Assembly: GCA_943368475.1 (NCBI GenBank) | Contig: CALRLF020000013.1 | Coordinates: forward strand, 8,407-72,406 | Reading direction: 5' to 3' | From: UBA1930 sp943368475 | GTDB lineage: Bacteria > Bacteroidota > Bacteroidia > Chitinophagales > Chitinophagaceae | Length of the DNA stretch: 64,000 nt | In this document: one piece after another, positions 43,605 through 52,181 of the stretch | Layout of the letters: every line of letters starts with the position of its first letter | Position numbering within the stretch: the first letter of the stretch is position 1 | The notes under the pieces: generated by a model | Told to the model about the DNA's origin: nothing | The model's database searches: none | The model's input: only the letters and a program-made list of their open reading frames with translations | Translations under genes and position numbers: made by a program

Positions 43605-45581
43605 TTAATATCCTGTATTTTGATATGCTGCAATTTGTGCAGGGCTTAATGGATTACCATTATTTGTTTGTGAAATAATTTGGGATAATGGAATTGGTCT
43701 TAACCTATGATAAGGTGCTAAACTGGTTGCATCGGCATTAAACAGTTTACTTCTATCATAAAAAGTTTCCGTTCTAGCTAAATCCTCCCAACGCAATAGT
43801 TCACCACACAATTCTCTTGTTCTTTCATTAAGCATAAAATGAACAAATCTATCAGCAGTACTCGTAACAGTTGCTGGATAAAGTTCACTTGGAGCATTGG
43901 TATTAAACAAAGTTGCTGTTGCCAACATTGCTGTAGAGGTTGAGGTTAAATCGTTATATGGCTGACCATAAAACATCCAGTTGTGTGGATTTTTAGGTTC
44001 ACCAGTTTTATAAGCAGCCCTACTACGAATAATGTTTACGTTTACCAGAGCATTGGTATAATCTCCTTTTCTACCATAAGCTTCAGCTAAAATTAAATAG
44101 GTTTCTGCCAAACGTGCAAAAGTTCCATTTCTAATACCTCTGGCTTCATTGGCAGTATTGGTTAATCTTACACCATCCATCCACTTAATCATGTGAATGT
44201 TTTTGTTGTTCGAAAAATCTGAAGTAGGTGTTGCCGTTGGTGCTGTTTTTTTATAACGAGCATACGTGGCATAATACCTAAAGTTGGCAATATTTGTTGT
44301 TAGCAATGCTTGTGCTGGTGTAACTACAATAAACTGTGCTGCTGTGTCTCCCACTCCTATTCTTGGTTTACCTACAACATCAGGAGTTGGTGCATTTAAA
44401 GCTGTATAAGTTGCTAACCCAGTGTTCGATGCTACATTTCTGTAATAGGTTGTTTGAAATGTTTTAAAGAATCGAGAATCATTGGCCCAATCAAAAATAT
44501 CTATGGTATAATTCGTTGGTATCATTCTTCTGAAAGGTCTACTATTAAAAAAGTCTCTAGTCATACCCGGAATACCTGCATCATATTGTATTCCAAAAAA
44601 CATATGTACTTGATTATTTAAACCAGCAAGTGCTAAATTTTGGCTGAATTGTGCCGAAAATAAAATTTCATTGCTATTGTTATTTGCATTGATACTAGCT
44701 AATGAAGTACTTGGTGCTGATCCATCTGTACCAGCTCTTGGTACTTGATGTGTTGCATAAGCACTATTGAATAAATTACCAAAATTGGATTCTAAAGCAT
44801 GACCACTGAATTTAACAACTGAATCTGCAAAAACAATTGCACTATCCATATCTGTTGCTTTTTGTCCTCTAACGTCATTAACAGCACTACCCCTAGTTAA
44901 ATAAGCTTTAGCTAAAAAATGATAAGTTGCAGCTTTAGATGCTCGGCCAAATTGTGTAGTTTGTCTCCATGGTAAAACAATACCAGCTTCTCTAAAATCA
45001 GTCATAATTTGCTGATACACTTGTGCAACAGTTGCTCTCGGAAATTCGGTGCTCAACTCTTTAGATGCTGTAACTTTTAATGGTACACCTCCAAATTGTT
45101 GTACAAGGGTTAAATAATAAAATGAGCGTAAAAATTTCAACTCAGCAATTCTTAAATTCTTTTGTGTTTGTGTACCCAAAAGTGTTGAAGCTGTATTGCT
45201 ATAAGCCTGAATATTTTCTATCCCCAAATTGCATCTATGAATTCCTGCATAATAATTAATCCAAAGGTTGTTTAAAAAACCATCATTTCCATTGGAGTTT
45301 AAATTTGAATTATAGGTATTAAAATGTTCATTGTTATATTGATCGCCCAATCTAAATTCATCTAAACCAAAATTCCATAATGCATAAGATTGTTCACCTT
45401 CAAATTTCCATTTTAATGGCCCATAAGCCGACTTTACCAAATCTTCTAATCCTTGATCAGTTTTATAATAATCTTCAGTAAGAACTGTTACTAAATCTTC
45501 TTTAATAAATTTTTTGCAAGATGTAACAGCAACTGCTACAACTGCTAAAGAACCTATGAGTATTCTGTATATTGTTTTCAT
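43605..45581 (-). CDS. SusD/RagB-family glycan-binding outer-membrane lipoprotein
   Basis: A 658-residue lipoprotein (VTSC, Cys22), longer than the other two SusD proteins here. Typical segments are CKKFIKEDLVTVLTEDYYKTDQGLEDLVKSAYGPLKW at the start, AELKFLRSFYYLTLVQQFGGVPL (about 148-170), FARLAETYLILAEAYGRKGDYTNALVNVNIIRSRA, and LNERTRELCGELLRWEDLARTETFYDR near the C terminus. It partners the SusC encoded 33 bases upstream. Which pectin fragment it prefers, compared with the other two pairs, cannot be read from sequence. Confidence 0.92.
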   Translation of the reverse strand: MKTIYRILIGSLAVVAVAVTSCKKFIKEDLVTVLTEDYYKTDQGLEDLVKSAYGPLKWKFEGEQSYALWNFGLDEFRLGDQYNNEHFNTYNSNLNSNGNDGFLNNLWINYYAGIHRCNLGIENIQAYSNTASTLLGTQTQKNLRIAELKFLRSFYYLTLVQQFGGVPLKVTASKELSTEFPRATVAQVYQQIMTDFREAGIVLPWRQTTQFGRASKAATYHFLAKAYLTRGSAVNDVRGQKATDMDSAIVFADSVVKFSGHALESNFGNLFNSAYATHQVPRAGTDGSAPSTSLASINANNNSNEILFSAQFSQNLALAGLNNQVHMFFGIQYDAGIPGMTRDFFNSRPFRRMIPTNYTIDIFDWANDSRFFKTFQTTYYRNVASNTGLATYTALNAPTPDVVGKPRIGVGDTAAQFIVVTPAQALLTTNIANFRYYATYARYKKTAPTATPTSDFSNNKNIHMIKWMDGVRLTNTANEARGIRNGTFARLAETYLILAEAYGRKGDYTNALVNVNIIRSRAAYKTGEPKNPHNWMFYGQPYNDLTSTSTAMLATATLFNTNAPSELYPATVTSTADRFVHFMLNERTRELCGELLRWEDLARTETFYDRSKLFNADATSLAPYHRLRPIPLSQIISQTNNGNPLSPAQIAAYQNTGY

Positions 45582-45614
45582 TTTATTACTTTTTTTGTTT
45601 CACAATTAATATCG

Positions 45615-48600
45615 TTATAAACCAAGTCTAACCCCAATTACTACACTTCTGTAACTGTAAGAGTTAGGGCCAGGGTTTCCTGTGGATGATGCAAAAGATT
45701 CAGTGTACTGAATTGTTTCTGGATCATAATCAGAATATTTATGAAACAAGAATGGATTAACCATATTTACATAAACAGCCATACTATTGGCTTTAATTTT
45801 TGTAAGTATTGATTGAGGCATTTTATAAGTTAACATGATATTTCTAACTTTTACAAAACTTCCGTTTCTATAACCAAGTGCTTCCCAATACAATGGAATA
45901 TCTGAAGTACGGGTTGGTTGTTGGTATTCATTAGATGGATTTGTAGGTGTCCAATAATTTGCATAACTCGATTGATATCTTCCAACCATTCCTGGTCTTG
46001 GAACACGATACATACCTCCTTGACGAATAAATACATTAAAACTTAATTCAAAATTTTTATACGAAATATTATTTGTAATACTAGCTGTCCAATCGGCGTT
46101 GTGACTACCTAAAACCATTTTATCACTTGCATTAATTAATGTATCGCCATTAGCATCTAATACCCTGATTTTGCCAGGACGGTAGGCCGTGTTTGAACCA
46201 TTGGTTCCTTTTACCCATAAGTAATCTTTTAAATAACCGCCTTTCGCAGTATCGGCATACTGATAAATACTACCACCAGCATAGTTATAATACACTTGCA
46301 ATGGCTGGCCTAAAATCCATAAATTATTTAAATCATTATTTCCTCTTCCATCTATATCAACAATCTTTTCTTTGTTTTTTGAAAACACAAAATCCGTTGT
46401 CCAAGTAAACCCACTTTTAGAAACAATATTGGTTGTACTTAAAGAGATATCGATACCCTTATTGCTGGTTTCTCCTCTATTAACATACATAAAAGAAACT
46501 CCATTGGTTGCAGGAATAGTTAATCGTTGAAGTATATCTTTTGTAGAAGTACTATAATAATCGATGCTACCAGTGATTCTATTTTTTAGAATACTAAAAT
46601 CTAACCCAATATTTCTTGTAGTTGTTTTCTCCCAAGTTAAAGTTGGTGTTCTAAATGTTTGAGGAGCTTGACCAATTGCCGCTGTGCCATTACCCCAATT
46701 GTAATTTACTTGAGATAGTGGTCCATTGGTTAAATATGGATCGATAGAAGCATTACCCACTCGTCCAATTCCTAAACGTAGTTTGGCTGAAGTGAAAATA
46801 TTTTGGTGTTTAAAAAACTGCTCATTATCTACTCTCCAAGCTAATGAAGCAGATGGAAAATAAGCACCTTTATTACCTTCAGATAATACAGAAGAATTAT
46901 CGTAACGATTACTTACAGTTAATAGGTATTTATTTTTATACCCATACTCTACCCTACCCATATAAGATAAATATTGGGTTGCTGAGTAAGAGCCTGAACC
47001 TGTTACAGTTGCTAATGTATTTTGTTGTAAAGAATACCATTTTTGTTCTTCAAAAATTAAATTATCAGCTGAAAGAGAGATTACGTCATTTTTGTTTAAA
47101 CTCTGAACTTCTTGTAATAAAGTAACATTTAGTGAATGATCTTTTTTAATCTTTACATCATACAAAAGCATATTATCATATACCCAAGATGTGCCATTAC
47201 TAACAGAATAGTTTGCATTGGCTAAATTACCTTGGCGTACAGATGATTTCGAACCATTAAAACGTCCTTGTTTAGAACTACGATAATCCAATCCAAATAC
47301 AGTTTTGTACTTCAATCCTTTTAACAAACTTATTTCGGCAAAAATATTACCTACAATTCTGTTTGCTTTTATTTCATTTAATACGGTAGTTTCATCATTC
47401 AACCCATTGACAATTTGTTGGTCACCATTTGGGTATAATAAGAAATTACCATTGTCGTCATAAGGTTTTGTAAATGGTAACATGCCCGATGCATTGCCAT
47501 AAATACTTGTTCCAACATTTTGAACACTGTTTGTGTAAGTAATGCTATTACCCAATGTAATAAACTTAGTTGGTTTAAACTCTGCATTATTACCAAAAGT
47601 ATATCTTGTAAAGTCCTGCCCTTTTTCAATACCATCTTGTTTAAAATAAGATGCATTAAAGCTAGATTTCACTTTTTCTGAACCAATAGAAACTGTAATT
47701 GCATGAGATTTAGTTATACCTTGACGTAAAGCTGCTCCCTGCCAATCGAATGATTTTACTTTTGAAGGATCGTAAGCATCTACCTCTGTTAATACAGGTA
47801 ATCCAAGATTTGCTAACAATGTTCGCTCTTCTAAAGTTGTTGACCTTTTAACAGCTACATATGTGTTTGTAGCAGCATCAAAAGTGGTAAACTGATAAGC
47901 ATCTTTTATAAATTCCCACATTCTATTAGTACCATTTCCACCACCAAACAATTTAACATCCGCAGCTGCACTTGGGAAGTAATTGTTTGGGCTTGCTGTA
48001 GATTGAGCATAATTATATTGCCTATCTGCATAATATGCTTGTCTCCAACTATCAGCCAATTGTACTGCATTAAAAACAGGCAAATTATTCATGATGGTTT
48101 CATAAGAAGTGCTGCCACTATAATCAACTCTTATTTTTCCAGATTTGGCTTTTTTAGTTGTAATTTGAATAACACCATTTGCACCTCTAACACCATAAAT
48201 TGCAGTTGATGAAGCATCTTTCAACACATCAATACTTTCAATATCATTAGGACTCATATCATCGATGGTGTACGTAACAGGGATACCGTCAACAACATAA
48301 AGTGGTCCATTATTAGCACTTAAAGACCTATTACCACGAACTCTAATTGAAGCTCCAGAACCAGGTCTAAAAGAGTTAGGTAGTACTTCGATACCAGCAA
48401 CTTTTCCTTGTAAAGCAGTTGTAATATTTGTTGTAGGAACTGAACGTAATTTGTCGCCTGTGACAGATGCAATTGCCCCTGTAACATCTCCTTTTTTACG
48501 TGAGCCATAACCAACAACCACAACATCTTCTAAAGAAGATGTACTTTGCACTAATCGTATTTCTAGTGAATTTTTACCATTCACTGCAACCTCTAATGTT

Positions 48601-48866
48601 GCGTATCCAATTGCAGTAATAACTAAAGTACTTTTAGCATCGGCCATTATTGTAAATGATCCATCCGCTTTAGAAATTGCATTCCCCTTTTCAGATTTAA
48701 TACTAATGGTTACCCCTTCAATGGGTTTAGTGGTTTCATCGACAATTTTACCAGAGATTTGAATTTTAGATGTTTGGCCTTGAGCCTGAATGGTGAGTAA
48801 GAGAAGTGATGTAGAGCAAAATAGCACAACAAACACATTACACCAATGGTGTAGTTTTTTTTTCAT
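45615..48866 (-). CDS. SusC/RagA-family TonB-dependent outer-membrane transporter
   Basis: A 1083-residue transporter with a signal peptide to about 30, carboxypeptidase-regulatory-like domain (IQISGKIVDETTKPIEGVTISIKSEKG, about 36-108), DVVVVGYGSRKKGDVTGAIASV (about 115-136), plug with GPLYVVDGIPVTYTIDDMSPNDIESIDVLKDASSTAIYGVRGANGVIQITTKK (about 188-240), and barrel ending SYRSVVIGVRLGL. This is the standard SusC build, and it lies first in a two-gene unit with its SusD. The locus regulatory box is 67 bases upstream, so it is expressed with the rhamnogalacturonan enzymes. Confidence 0.93.
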   Translation of the reverse strand: MKKKLHHWCNVFVVLFCSTSLLLLTIQAQGQTSKIQISGKIVDETTKPIEGVTISIKSEKGNAISKADGSFTIMADAKSTLVITAIGYATLEVAVNGKNSLEIRLVQSTSSLEDVVVVGYGSRKKGDVTGAIASVTGDKLRSVPTTNITTALQGKVAGIEVLPNSFRPGSGASIRVRGNRSLSANNGPLYVVDGIPVTYTIDDMSPNDIESIDVLKDASSTAIYGVRGANGVIQITTKKAKSGKIRVDYSGSTSYETIMNNLPVFNAVQLADSWRQAYYADRQYNYAQSTASPNNYFPSAAADVKLFGGGNGTNRMWEFIKDAYQFTTFDAATNTYVAVKRSTTLEERTLLANLGLPVLTEVDAYDPSKVKSFDWQGAALRQGITKSHAITVSIGSEKVKSSFNASYFKQDGIEKGQDFTRYTFGNNAEFKPTKFITLGNSITYTNSVQNVGTSIYGNASGMLPFTKPYDDNGNFLLYPNGDQQIVNGLNDETTVLNEIKANRIVGNIFAEISLLKGLKYKTVFGLDYRSSKQGRFNGSKSSVRQGNLANANYSVSNGTSWVYDNMLLYDVKIKKDHSLNVTLLQEVQSLNKNDVISLSADNLIFEEQKWYSLQQNTLATVTGSGSYSATQYLSYMGRVEYGYKNKYLLTVSNRYDNSSVLSEGNKGAYFPSASLAWRVDNEQFFKHQNIFTSAKLRLGIGRVGNASIDPYLTNGPLSQVNYNWGNGTAAIGQAPQTFRTPTLTWEKTTTRNIGLDFSILKNRITGSIDYYSTSTKDILQRLTIPATNGVSFMYVNRGETSNKGIDISLSTTNIVSKSGFTWTTDFVFSKNKEKIVDIDGRGNNDLNNLWILGQPLQVYYNYAGGSIYQYADTAKGGYLKDYLWVKGTNGSNTAYRPGKIRVLDANGDTLINASDKMVLGSHNADWTASITNNISYKNFELSFNVFIRQGGMYRVPRPGMVGRYQSSYANYWTPTNPSNEYQQPTRTSDIPLYWEALGYRNGSFVKVRNIMLTYKMPQSILTKIKANSMAVYVNMVNPFLFHKYSDYDPETIQYTESFASSTGNPGPNSYSYRSVVIGVRLGL

Positions 48867-48932
48867 GATGGCAGTCGTTTTGAGTTTTGTTAAGAGTTAA
48901 CAATTAAAATTAAAAACTCATTCAACAAAAAC

Positions 48933-48949
48933 TATCCTGCCCTATCATG
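48933..48949 (-). promoter_or_regulatory. Direct-repeat regulatory box upstream of the third SusC
   Basis: On the minus strand CATGATA-ggg-CAGGATA, two heptamers 10 bases apart, 67 bases before the SusC start, in the short gap after the rhamnulokinase gene. Confidence 0.7.
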
Positions 48950-48977
48950 CAAATTTGATAAAATGTAAAATATACAA

Positions 48978-50345
48978 TTAATAGGTTTTAGCGTGAAACT
49001 TCAACTCAATCATATCACTAGGAATTGTCTTTACATTCCAATAATTGTGAATAGATAATGCTGCTCCAATAGCTGTAGCCTGAGAAACAGATGCAGCAAA
49101 AACTTCAATTTCAGGGAAAGCAGTTGCTAATAAATTCATGTAAACAGCATTTTTACTAAAACCGCCATCAACAAAAATTCGTTTGATAGAATTGTTATCC
49201 AATACAAGTGAAGTAGATGCTTTTTGCTGCAATACAATATCAGCTATTAATTGATGATAAGCTGCTTCACAAGTATCAAAATCACCTAACGCTCTATTGC
49301 CAAAAGCAGAGGTATTTACACCAACCAACACATTCTCGTAATTTGAAAAATCAAGCCCCTGTAAAATCGATGCATTGAAAACTATTTGCTTATAAAAATC
49401 TTCTGGTAGGTTAAAATGTGCAGCAATTTTTTTTGTTTGTTGCTCATGTTCATAGCCTGCAAATAAACGTGCAGCTTTTACTGGATTACCTTGGTATTCC
49501 ATATAACATAAACAATCCTTCTGCAATTCTTCGGTAGTGAGTGTTTCATGATTAAATGGATTTAAACTAATGCACCAAGTACCAGTAGAAATTAAAACAA
49601 AAGGCTCGGAGAATGCACTTAAATAAGGAATTAACGCAGCCGAACTATCGTGTAAGCCACTACCTACTTGTAAAGTTGTATTATTAAAAACAACTTCTTT
49701 GGCTTGATTAGATGGTTGCAAGGATGGTAATTTTTGAAGAATATTTTCTGCTGCTAACCAACTGTGATAAGTATTTGTTTGAAAATTCCAAAGCTGTGTG
49801 TGGCAGCCAATACTGGTAATATCTGCACAAATATTACCTGTTATAAGGTAACTAATATATTGTGGTAAATGTAAGGAGTAGTTGATTTGATTAAAAATTT
49901 GTGGCTTGTTCCATTTTAGCCAATATAACTGCATAGCTGAATTAAGATTGCCCAAAACAGGCGAAGCAGTTTCTACAGAAATTTTAAGTTCACCACCGTA
50001 AGTTGTATAAAATTGTTCTTTTAAATTTTCGGGAAAAGGCTTTAGATAATTATATAATGGTGTAACAACTTTTCCTGCTTTATTGATATGCACAAAGCTT
50101 GCCCCATAAGTAGAAAAATTTACTGCTTTGATATCAAATTTATGCTGATTGATTACTTCCGTCAGTGTACTAATTACCCAGCTGGATAAAAGTTGTACAT
50201 CATCACAACTATCTCCATCTTCATCAACTATTTCATCAAACTGCTGGGTTTCTTCTAACACTATTTTGTACTGTTCGTCGAACAAAAAAAATTTTTTATT
50301 GGTTTTACCAATATCAAAAATTGCAATTACGGGAGCCATAATCAA
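48978..50345 (-). CDS. rhaB: FGGY-family sugar kinase, probable L-rhamnulokinase
   Basis: The 455-residue cytoplasmic kinase has the FGGY N-terminal phosphate motif FDIGKTNKKFFL (10-21), the substrate-side NFSTYGASFVHI segment (about 95-106), the ATP-domain motif LISTGTWCISLNP (about 250-262) and the adenosine-side FVDGGFSKNAVYMNLL (about 394-409). The sequence is not the classical E. coli RhaB type, and L-fuculo- or xylulokinases are related. The assignment rests on its place directly after the L-rhamnose isomerase in the rhamnose operon, where it would phosphorylate L-rhamnulose at C1. The start may be Met3 (50339). A terminator-like hairpin lies just upstream, between it and the isomerase gene. 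Confidence 0.8.
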   Translation of the reverse strand: MIMAPVIAIFDIGKTNKKFFLFDEQYKIVLEETQQFDEIVDEDGDSCDDVQLLSSWVISTLTEVINQHKFDIKAVNFSTYGASFVHINKAGKVVTPLYNYLKPFPENLKEQFYTTYGGELKISVETASPVLGNLNSAMQLYWLKWNKPQIFNQINYSLHLPQYISYLITGNICADITSIGCHTQLWNFQTNTYHSWLAAENILQKLPSLQPSNQAKEVVFNNTTLQVGSGLHDSSAALIPYLSAFSEPFVLISTGTWCISLNPFNHETLTTEELQKDCLCYMEYQGNPVKAARLFAGYEHEQQTKKIAAHFNLPEDFYKQIVFNASILQGLDFSNYENVLVGVNTSAFGNRALGDFDTCEAAYHQLIADIVLQQKASTSLVLDNNSIKRIFVDGGFSKNAVYMNLLATAFPEIEVFAASVSQATAIGAALSIHNYWNVKTIPSDMIELKFHAKTY

Positions 50346-50368
50346 TCAAATTTCTTCATCAAAAAAAC

Positions 50369-50404
50369 AAAAAAAGGCTTACTATATTTTTTACTGTAAG
50401 CCCC
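50369..50404 (-). terminator. Terminator-like hairpin between rhamnose isomerase and kinase genes
   Basis: On the minus strand GGCTTAC...GTAAGCC (50376-50382 paired with 50396-50402) is followed by a run of seven T. It lies inside an apparent operon, so it may lower kinase expression by partial termination, or mark a separate kinase promoter. Confidence 0.65.
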
Positions 50405-50411
50405 TACTTTT

Positions 50412-51686
50412 TTATAATCCAGTTGCCACTGTATTAATGCCTCTATCATTAATCAATTGTTCACGTATTTTATTTTCTCTAAACAATTGTAATGGCTGTA
50501 ATGCACCACCACTTTGCATTCTAGCTTCAGCAACCAATGGTCTAACATCTGTTCTGTAAGCAGTTTGCAAAATTTCCTGTGCTTTTGCAACATCATTATT
50601 TTCTCTTGCAACTTCCAATGCTTTTGTATCTACCAATAAAGCCTGAGCATAAGCAATTTTAATGGCTTCTACACTTTGTAATAAATCTTCTAAAGGATCT
50701 TTAACATTGTGGCTTGCATCAATCATCCAGCCTAAATCTTTTGCATGATTCATGCCCTTTGCATCCATACCTTCTACCAACTCGTTAAAGATTAAGAAGA
50801 GTTGGTAAGGATTAATACTACCTACAGTTAAATCATCATCACCATATTTACTATCATTAAAATGGAAGCCAGCTAATTTTTGTTCATTTAATAACAAAGC
50901 AACAATTTGTTCAATATTAGCATTTGGCAAATGATGTCCTAAATCTACCAATGTATATGCCTTGTTACCCAATTTACTTGCATATAAGTAAGATTGTCCC
51001 CAATCTCCCACACTCATCGAATAAAAGTTTGGTTCAAAAGCTTTATACTCTACAAATACTTTCCAATTATCGGGCAAAGCAGCATAAATTTCTTGTAAAC
51101 TTTCTAATGTATTGTTGAATGCATTTCTAAAATTCAATTGGCCAGGAAAACTAGAACCATCGGCCAACCAAACAGTTAAAGATTCTGAACCCAATTCTAC
51201 ACCATGCTTAATTACTTCAATATTGTGTTCTATGGCTTGTTTACGAACAGCTTTATTTACATGTTGCAAAGAGCCAAACTTGTAGCTATGTGCTTGTCCT
51301 GCCTGATCTTGAAAAGTATTTGAATTAACCGCATCGAATTTTAAATTGTGTTGTGCTGCTAAATCTCTAATAGCCTTTGCATCTGTTGGTATATCCCAAG
51401 GTATATGCAAAGAAATTGCTCCACTCGACTGATTTAGTTTGTGCAACAAACCAACATCTTCAATTTTTTCTTCTAAACTACGTGGCTCACCAGCACCTGC
51501 AAAACGCCCAAAACGTGTACCACCAGTACCTAATGCCCAAGATGGAATAGCTATTTGAAATGCTTTCAACTTTTCAAGTACTTCATTGGTATTGTTGATA
51601 TCTTGAGCTACAAAATCAAAATTGCGTTTATGTTTTGCAAATAAAGCCTCGTTGTGGCTATTTATTTTTGCACTATTCAAAATCAT
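50412..51686 (-). CDS. rhaI: L-rhamnose isomerase (RhaI/Pseudomonas stutzeri type)
   Basis: A 424-residue TIM-barrel isomerase of the xylose-isomerase-like group. Recognisable parts are IAIPSWALGTGGTRFGRFAGAGEPRSLEEKIEDV (about 45-78), SLTVWLADGSSFPGQ (about 168-182), WKVFVEYKAFEP (metal-ligand Glu), TLVDLGHHLPNANIEQIVALLL (Asp/His ligands) and GFHFNDSKYGDDDLTVGSINPYQLF (Asp cluster). It converts L-rhamnose to L-rhamnulose, using manganese or cobalt in characterised relatives. It is unrelated in detail to E. coli RhaA. It lies between the mutarotase (23 bases upstream) and the kinase. Confidence 0.92.
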   Translation of the reverse strand: MILNSAKINSHNEALFAKHKRNFDFVAQDINNTNEVLEKLKAFQIAIPSWALGTGGTRFGRFAGAGEPRSLEEKIEDVGLLHKLNQSSGAISLHIPWDIPTDAKAIRDLAAQHNLKFDAVNSNTFQDQAGQAHSYKFGSLQHVNKAVRKQAIEHNIEVIKHGVELGSESLTVWLADGSSFPGQLNFRNAFNNTLESLQEIYAALPDNWKVFVEYKAFEPNFYSMSVGDWGQSYLYASKLGNKAYTLVDLGHHLPNANIEQIVALLLNEQKLAGFHFNDSKYGDDDLTVGSINPYQLFLIFNELVEGMDAKGMNHAKDLGWMIDASHNVKDPLEDLLQSVEAIKIAYAQALLVDTKALEVARENNDVAKAQEILQTAYRTDVRPLVAEARMQSGGALQPLQLFRENKIREQLINDRGINTVATGL

Positions 51687-51709
51687 ATAAATAAAATTAA
51701 ATTAATGAA

Positions 51710-52024
51710 TTATGGTAAATAAAATACTTCGGTTAAAGGTAAACTTACAGGAGAATTATCTGCATTGCTTAGCATAATATCTTTCATGTATGCCCACCAT
51801 TTTTGCATGATAGGCTGAGCAGGTAAACTTTCTAATGCAATTGCATCAGCAATTTTTAAAACACCAAATAAGGCGTTGGTTGATTGATCTAAAAAAATAG
51901 AATATTCACTAATGCCGGTTTCTTTTAAAAGGCTTTGCAACTCTGGCCAAATTTCATCATGGCGTTTTTTGTATTCTTCTTCAAACCCTTCATTCAATTG
52001 CATTTTAAATGCCACCCTTTGCAT
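51710..52024 (-). CDS. rhaM: L-rhamnose mutarotase
   Basis: The 104-residue protein matches the RhaM/YiiL family in length and sequence: MQRVAFKMQLNEGFEEEYKKRHDEIWPEL with Tyr18 and His22 in the active-site positions, and the tryptophan pair in MQKWWAYMKDIM near residue 75. It speeds the alpha/beta anomer interconversion of L-rhamnose so that the isomerase is supplied. It lies directly upstream of rhaI. A hairpin at 52038-52073 separates it from the aldolase/dehydrogenase gene. Confidence 0.95.
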   Translation of the reverse strand: MQRVAFKMQLNEGFEEEYKKRHDEIWPELQSLLKETGISEYSIFLDQSTNALFGVLKIADAIALESLPAQPIMQKWWAYMKDIMLSNADNSPVSLPLTEVFYLP

Positions 52025-52037
52025 AATTGTAGTTTTT

Positions 52038-52073
52038 AAAAAAGGTTGATAACCACAAGAGTCATCAACCTTT
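52038..52073 (-). terminator. Hairpin between the rhamnulose-1-phosphate aldolase and mutarotase genes
   Basis: A 10-bp stem (AAAGGTTGAT / ATCAACCTTT, 52041-52050 with 52064-52073), followed on the minus strand by TTTTTTAAAAA. It sits in a 157-base gap within the rhamnose operon and could be an attenuator, a processing site or a true terminator. Confidence 0.6.
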
Positions 52074-52181
52074 ACCCTTCATGATAATAGAAAAAATTAA
52101 ATAGAAAGAAAAAAAGGAGGTTAACAGATTAAAGAATCATCAACTCTCCCTTTTGCTTGCTTGCTATATGAAAAGTTATAA

